NCBI GenBank assembly: GCA_022710245.1
Contig: JAKLHH010000261.1
Span: forward strand, 1 to 8,548
Length of the DNA stretch: 8,548 nt
Reading direction: 5' to 3'
From: Myxococcota bacterium
Lineage (GTDB): Bacteria; Myxococcota; Polyangia; GCA-2747355; JAKLHH01
The notes below the pieces were generated by a model. The model searched no databases. It saw only the letters and a program-made list of their open reading frames with translations, and was not told the DNA's origin. Below, piece after piece: positions 5,801 to 8,548 of the stretch (position 1 is the stretch's first letter; every line of letters starts with the position of its first letter). The translations under genes were made by a program, and so were the position numbers.

Positions 5801-8548
5801 GATCTGATGTGGCTCTACAGCGCGGCGATCGCCTACGTCGAGCAGGACGGCGGGCGCGCCTACCGCCCCGTCGATCTCTACAGCCGGCGCGGCCAGCTCC
5901 AGCTCAACCACCTCGACCAGGTGGGCGAGGCAGCGGCCTCCTACCTGAAGGCGCTCGAGTTCGATCCGAAGAGCGAGTCGGCGATGAAGATGCTGGAGAC
6001 GATCTACCTCCAGCAGCAGGACTGGCTCGGGCTGGTCCGCGCCTACGAGCATCGCGCCTCGCTGGTGCCGAACAACGAGCTCTTCCGGCTCGAGTCGCTG
6101 CGGCAGGCGGCGCGCCTCGCCTGGAGCCGCCTCCCTGGCCAGCCCGAGGAGGCCGAGCGCCTGTGGGAGGAGATCTACGCGCTCGACCCGATCGACGAGG
6201 AGGCCCTGGACATCCTCGAGCAGCTCTACGATCGCGAGGGGCGGGTGGAGAAGTTGGTCGATCTGCTCCAGCACCGGACCGGCCTGATCGCCGACGACGA
6301 GGCGCGCGTGGCGATGAGCCTGCGCGTGGCACAGCTCGCCGAGGAGCGGCTGGAGGATCCGGAGCGCGCGGCGCGCGCCTACGAGGAGATCCGCCGCATC
6401 GAGGAGCACCACGAGAAGGCGCTCACCGCGCTGGCGCGCATCTACGAGGCGACCGGCCGCTGGGACCGCTGCCTCGCCGTGCTCCGGGACCTGGTCATCA
6501 TCGAGGCCGACCCTGACGAGCGCTCGCTCCTCTACTTCAAGTGCGGCTCCATCCTCGAGACCCGCTTCTCCGACGACGAGGGAGCGATCTCCTGCTACGA
6601 GTCGGCGATCAACGAGTCGCCGGGCTGCCTCCCCGCGCTGCACGGCCTGCGTGACCTCTACCTGCGCCGCGAGGACTGGAACAAGGCGCTCGACACCCTC
6701 GAGCTGGAGTACCGGATCTGGGAGGAGAAGAAGGAGCAGGCGGGCATCCTGGCGCGGATGGGGGAGATCCGGCTGCTCCACCTGAGGGACGTGCGGAAGG
6801 CGATCGAGCAGTTCGAGGACGCGCTGGCGGTGGACCCCGAGTGCCACCCCGCGTCGCTCTCCCTCTTCAACCTTCGCTTCGAGCGCGGCGAGCAGGCCAA
6901 AGCGCTCGCGCTCGCCGAGTCCCTCGCGCAGCGAATGGCGCGAGAGGGCGATCCCGAGGTGCGCAGCCTCTTCTACTGCCGGCGCGGCCAGCTCCTCGGC
7001 GGCGCCGGGCACCTCAACGCCGCCGCCGAGAGCCTGGTGGTCGCGCTCGAGCTCAGGCCGAAGAACCTGGAGGCCCTCGACTGGCTGATCGCGCTCTGCC
7101 GCCGCAGCCCCGAGGTCTACGACTTCGCGACCATCTTCCGCGAGCTGGAGCAGGTCTACCGGCGTGAGGGCGACCCCGCCGCGGTGGGGCACGTGCTGGT
7201 GGCGGCGGGGGCGCTGGCCGAGATCGCCGGCGCCGCCGAGACCGCGCTCGCCCGCTACAAGGAGGCGATCCAGGCGGCGCCGCAGGACCTGACGCCGGTC
7301 CGCTCGCTGGCGGACCTCCTGGTGAGGCTGCGGCTCGTGGAGGAGGGCGCCGGCGTGCTCCGCGAGCTGGTGCTGCGCGCGGAGGACCAGAGCCTGAAGC
7401 TGCGCGCGCTCCTCCGCCTGGGTGAGCTCTACTCCAACATGGCGCTGGAGCCGGCCCGCGCCGTGGCCGCCTACCTGGAGGCGCTCGCCCTCGACCCGGG
7501 CAACGCCGAGGCCGCTGACCGCCTGGCGCAGGAGTACTTCGTCCTCGGGCGCCACGACGACGCCTACCGCACCATGCGCGCGCTGATCGACCGCGCGACG
7601 AGCGACGGGGTCTCCCGGCGCGAGCTCTCGGGCTACACGCACTACCTCGGCGTCATCCTCGGCAGCCTCGGCGACCAGGAGGGCGCGCTGGACCAGTTCC
7701 GCCGCGCGCTGCAGCTCGACGAGACGAACGCGGGGGCCGCCATCGCGCTCGGGCGCCAGCTCGCGCAGGCGGGTGATCGCAGCGGCGCCGAGCGCCTCCT
7801 CGGGCGCACCCTGCAGCTCCTCGGCGAGGGCGGCGGCGCGGCGGCGCTGGAGGTGCGCCGCAGCCTGGCCGGCATCTACCTGGGCGGAGGCATGGTCGCG
7901 GAGGCGATCGGCTGCTACGAGGCGGCGGTGCGCGACGGCGGGCGCCTGGAGGATCGGATCGCCCTCGTCGAGGTCCTCGCCGGGGAGCCAGAGGGTACGC
8001 CGCGCGCGCTGGTCGAGCTGCGCAGCGTGGTCGACGGAGACAGCCTCAACCTGCAGGTCCTGCACCTCTTCGCCGACCTCGGCGAGGCGGCGGGCGAGCC
8101 CGACCGCGCGGCGCAGGCGCTGAAGGTCATCGAGGCCCTGGGCGGCGCCGACGACAACGACCAGATCAAGCTGGCCGCGCTCCGCCGCCAGCTCCCCTTC
8201 AAGCCCTCGAGCAGCCTCGACGCGGGACTGCGCCGGCAGCTCACGGTGCCCTCGACGGACCCCCACATCGAGGAGCTCTGGGCGGTGATGCACGAGCCGC
8301 TCGACGCCCTCTTCCGGCACGAGCTCGGCGGCGGCAAGCCGCTCCCCGTCGACCTGGTCGCGAGCGCCCAGTTCCGGCAGCTGATCGACTGGTGCCGCCA
8401 GCTCTTCGGCGTCAACGTGCCGGTGCTGGTGGCCGACGAGGTGGCCGGCGGCGTGGTGGCGACCACGGAGAACGGGGGCACGGTGGTGATGGACGCGCTC
8501 TTCCTCGGGCGGCCGCTCCCCGAGGTCGCCTTCGGTCTCGGTCGCACC
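2897..8548 (+). CDS. Giant TPR-repeat protein, at least 1884 aa (3' end beyond the window)
   Basis: The frame stays open from ATG 2897 to the window edge, 1884 codons without a stop. There is no signal peptide or membrane helix, so the protein is probably cytosolic. It is nearly all helical repeats. Residues 1-550 are degenerate Ala/Leu/Glu-rich helices. From about 550 to 1700, TPR motifs of the form A-x3-Y-x2-A-L-x-L-D-P recur about every 73 residues, each unit being a clear TPR plus a second helix pair (L-x2-L-Y near its start). From about 1770 a different, conserved-looking segment begins (helical, then Val-rich strands around 1846-1868: VPVLVADE, GGVVATTENGGTVVMD), probably a C-terminal domain cut by the edge. 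TPR arrays are protein-binding scaffolds. Twelve bp after the kinase, in the same frame and operon, it is likely the kinase's scaffold, regulator or substrate. A weak GGGGGTG (2888-2894) is the only ribosome site, so translation is probably coupled to the kinase stop. Confidence 0.93.
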   Translation, partial: MDRPAWERLFAQLEVELEAATEPERAGALACRLALLHWDVAGDAAAAARWLSRAEPAYPQAIELRRQLLLEQSDAAGAAQLLEELAGTTGLSSVAQPLLLEAALLRLLWLGDAAGATKNWQRARGGEVEPQLAALAELALAVAGDSEGLLELAAAAPAPATAAVVAATLWDRLQQADSAAVLLRQAGAAQEDDPYVLELLLELSACEPRPAERARLLEQKLALLSRHDAKGVEARAVAFDLARLQNDLGRLEEAAALLLRVDPPAEEVDVTSPQLPSVVTWGEVMLFTARRELAARAHDAGALARSYLALAESCRVPPFARVYRLRAAQLLRLQPGTRDQVTTLLQRNFEENPADPHTGRALEEHRLRHGMLTDLCGQYEEQASAYPDLKGVLLHKAALVAEAHLKDRALAASLRREGLGHLPDPLGQGDLQRLYRALGSESRLIEAYSREADATADQALSSLLFGAVAALHLKLEQLGPAEAAAGEALRAAAEDPLATGLLATIYRESGRKEELRTLLQQQQATLRAPATRAACLREQATLCEDPVAAVALLMQARELAPDDPAILGELVALAEAGGQEEVAARWAVQLANSLHDQPARAAEAYRHLGRLTQQRGELAAAQEAYARAVELDPQALEPLRALAELCRRRDDLPGLLSWLQRLVASETDPAALGAALLELARAGEALGHGPEEVLRAYVEAAQAAVPRPEAASELERVARVAGRLEVLVEVLGALPPSVPTLEQLARVLGELRDVETLCEVQARLVELSASPLERADRGYELGRLLESLGQSDQAAGQYEQVVAEMPGHQPALRALQRIHRAAGDSAALARVLQQELAVVTEPSRQAEILLDVARNLEESGRPAEAAARLEEALRVQPESVEALWALERLYGAAGRQLELARVLKLRAALESAPADKSALCLRAGELFAAEGQSDAAAELLRAAFELDPANRDAFTCYEAFLYDRDRFDDLMWLYSAAIAYVEQDGGRAYRPVDLYSRRGQLQLNHLDQVGEAAASYLKALEFDPKSESAMKMLETIYLQQQDWLGLVRAYEHRASLVPNNELFRLESLRQAARLAWSRLPGQPEEAERLWEEIYALDPIDEEALDILEQLYDREGRVEKLVDLLQHRTGLIADDEARVAMSLRVAQLAEERLEDPERAARAYEEIRRIEEHHEKALTALARIYEATGRWDRCLAVLRDLVIIEADPDERSLLYFKCGSILETRFSDDEGAISCYESAINESPGCLPALHGLRDLYLRREDWNKALDTLELEYRIWEEKKEQAGILARMGEIRLLHLRDVRKAIEQFEDALAVDPECHPASLSLFNLRFERGEQAKALALAESLAQRMAREGDPEVRSLFYCRRGQLLGGAGHLNAAAESLVVALELRPKNLEALDWLIALCRRSPEVYDFATIFRELEQVYRREGDPAAVGHVLVAAGALAEIAGAAETALARYKEAIQAAPQDLTPVRSLADLLVRLRLVEEGAGVLRELVLRAEDQSLKLRALLRLGELYSNMALEPARAVAAYLEALALDPGNAEAADRLAQEYFVLGRHDDAYRTMRALIDRATSDGVSRRELSGYTHYLGVILGSLGDQEGALDQFRRALQLDETNAGAAIALGRQLAQAGDRSGAERLLGRTLQLLGEGGGAAALEVRRSLAGIYLGGGMVAEAIGCYEAAVRDGGRLEDRIALVEVLAGEPEGTPRALVELRSVVDGDSLNLQVLHLFADLGEAAGEPDRAAQALKVIEALGGADDNDQIKLAALRRQLPFKPSSSLDAGLRRQLTVPSTDPHIEELWAVMHEPLDALFRHELGGGKPLPVDLVASAQFRQLIDWCRQLFGVNVPVLVADEVAGGVVATTENGGTVVMDALFLGRPLPEVAFGLGRT

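Noticed and set aside
3491..8320. A 1609-codon open frame antisense to the TPR gene
   Set aside because: It is in exact codon register with the plus-strand gene. It stays open only because that gene avoids TTA, CTA and TCA codons, and it ends precisely at the CTA Leu codon at 3491-3493. Its product is a composition-biased Leu/Arg/Glu/Val/Ala mix with no domain, while the plus strand shows regular TPRs.
2900..8548. Many CTCGAG palindromes, suggesting a recognition-site or uptake-signal array
   Set aside because: They fall in frame as Leu-Glu written with the favoured codons CTC GAG, as expected in a Leu/Glu-rich TPR protein. Spacing is irregular.

Overview
The window is very GC-rich, with a strong preference for G/C at third codon positions. 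It carries a Hanks-type Ser/Thr kinase with the RDVSPxN catalytic-loop signature that I associate with myxobacterial kinases, next to a giant TPR protein. This points to a Myxococcota or other deltaproteobacterial-type chromosome. The assignment is inferred from gene style and composition, not from a marker gene.

Layout. Two divergent gene pairs share a 323-bp intergenic region (1347-1669). Leftward (minus strand): first a small exported protein built almost entirely from 18 copies of a Pro-[Val/Ile]-Ser-Ser motif (639-1346), then, 68 bp downstream, an exported protein that runs off the left edge (1-570). The second protein shows the residue spacing of a protein-kinase-like fold: a Gly-rich loop, a Lys, D-x4-N, and a later Asp. 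Rightward (plus strand): a 404-aa tail-anchored Ser/Thr kinase (1670-2884), then after 12 bp a giant cytosolic TPR protein of at least 1884 aa (2897-8548) that runs off the right edge without a stop. The last two thirds of the window are this one gene. A large antisense ORF over it is a codon-usage shadow.

Control region. The kinase has a perfect TATAAT box only 8 bp before its ATG and no Shine-Dalgarno sequence, so its mRNA is probably leaderless or nearly so. Just upstream lies a 10-bp direct repeat in three consecutive copies, with more copies of the core nearby; it looks like a helically phased operator array.

How the genes may work together. The kinase and TPR protein are almost certainly co-transcribed and lie in the same reading frame, separated by one TGA and four codons, so they look like a split version of a kinase-TM-TPR fusion. 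The minus-strand pair is the more novel part. An exported kinase-like protein beside an exported Ser-Ser repeat protein resembles, in logic, the Bacillus spore-coat kinase CotH and its repetitive substrates CotG and CotB. That parallel is inference: no homology was tested and periplasmic ATP is not expected.
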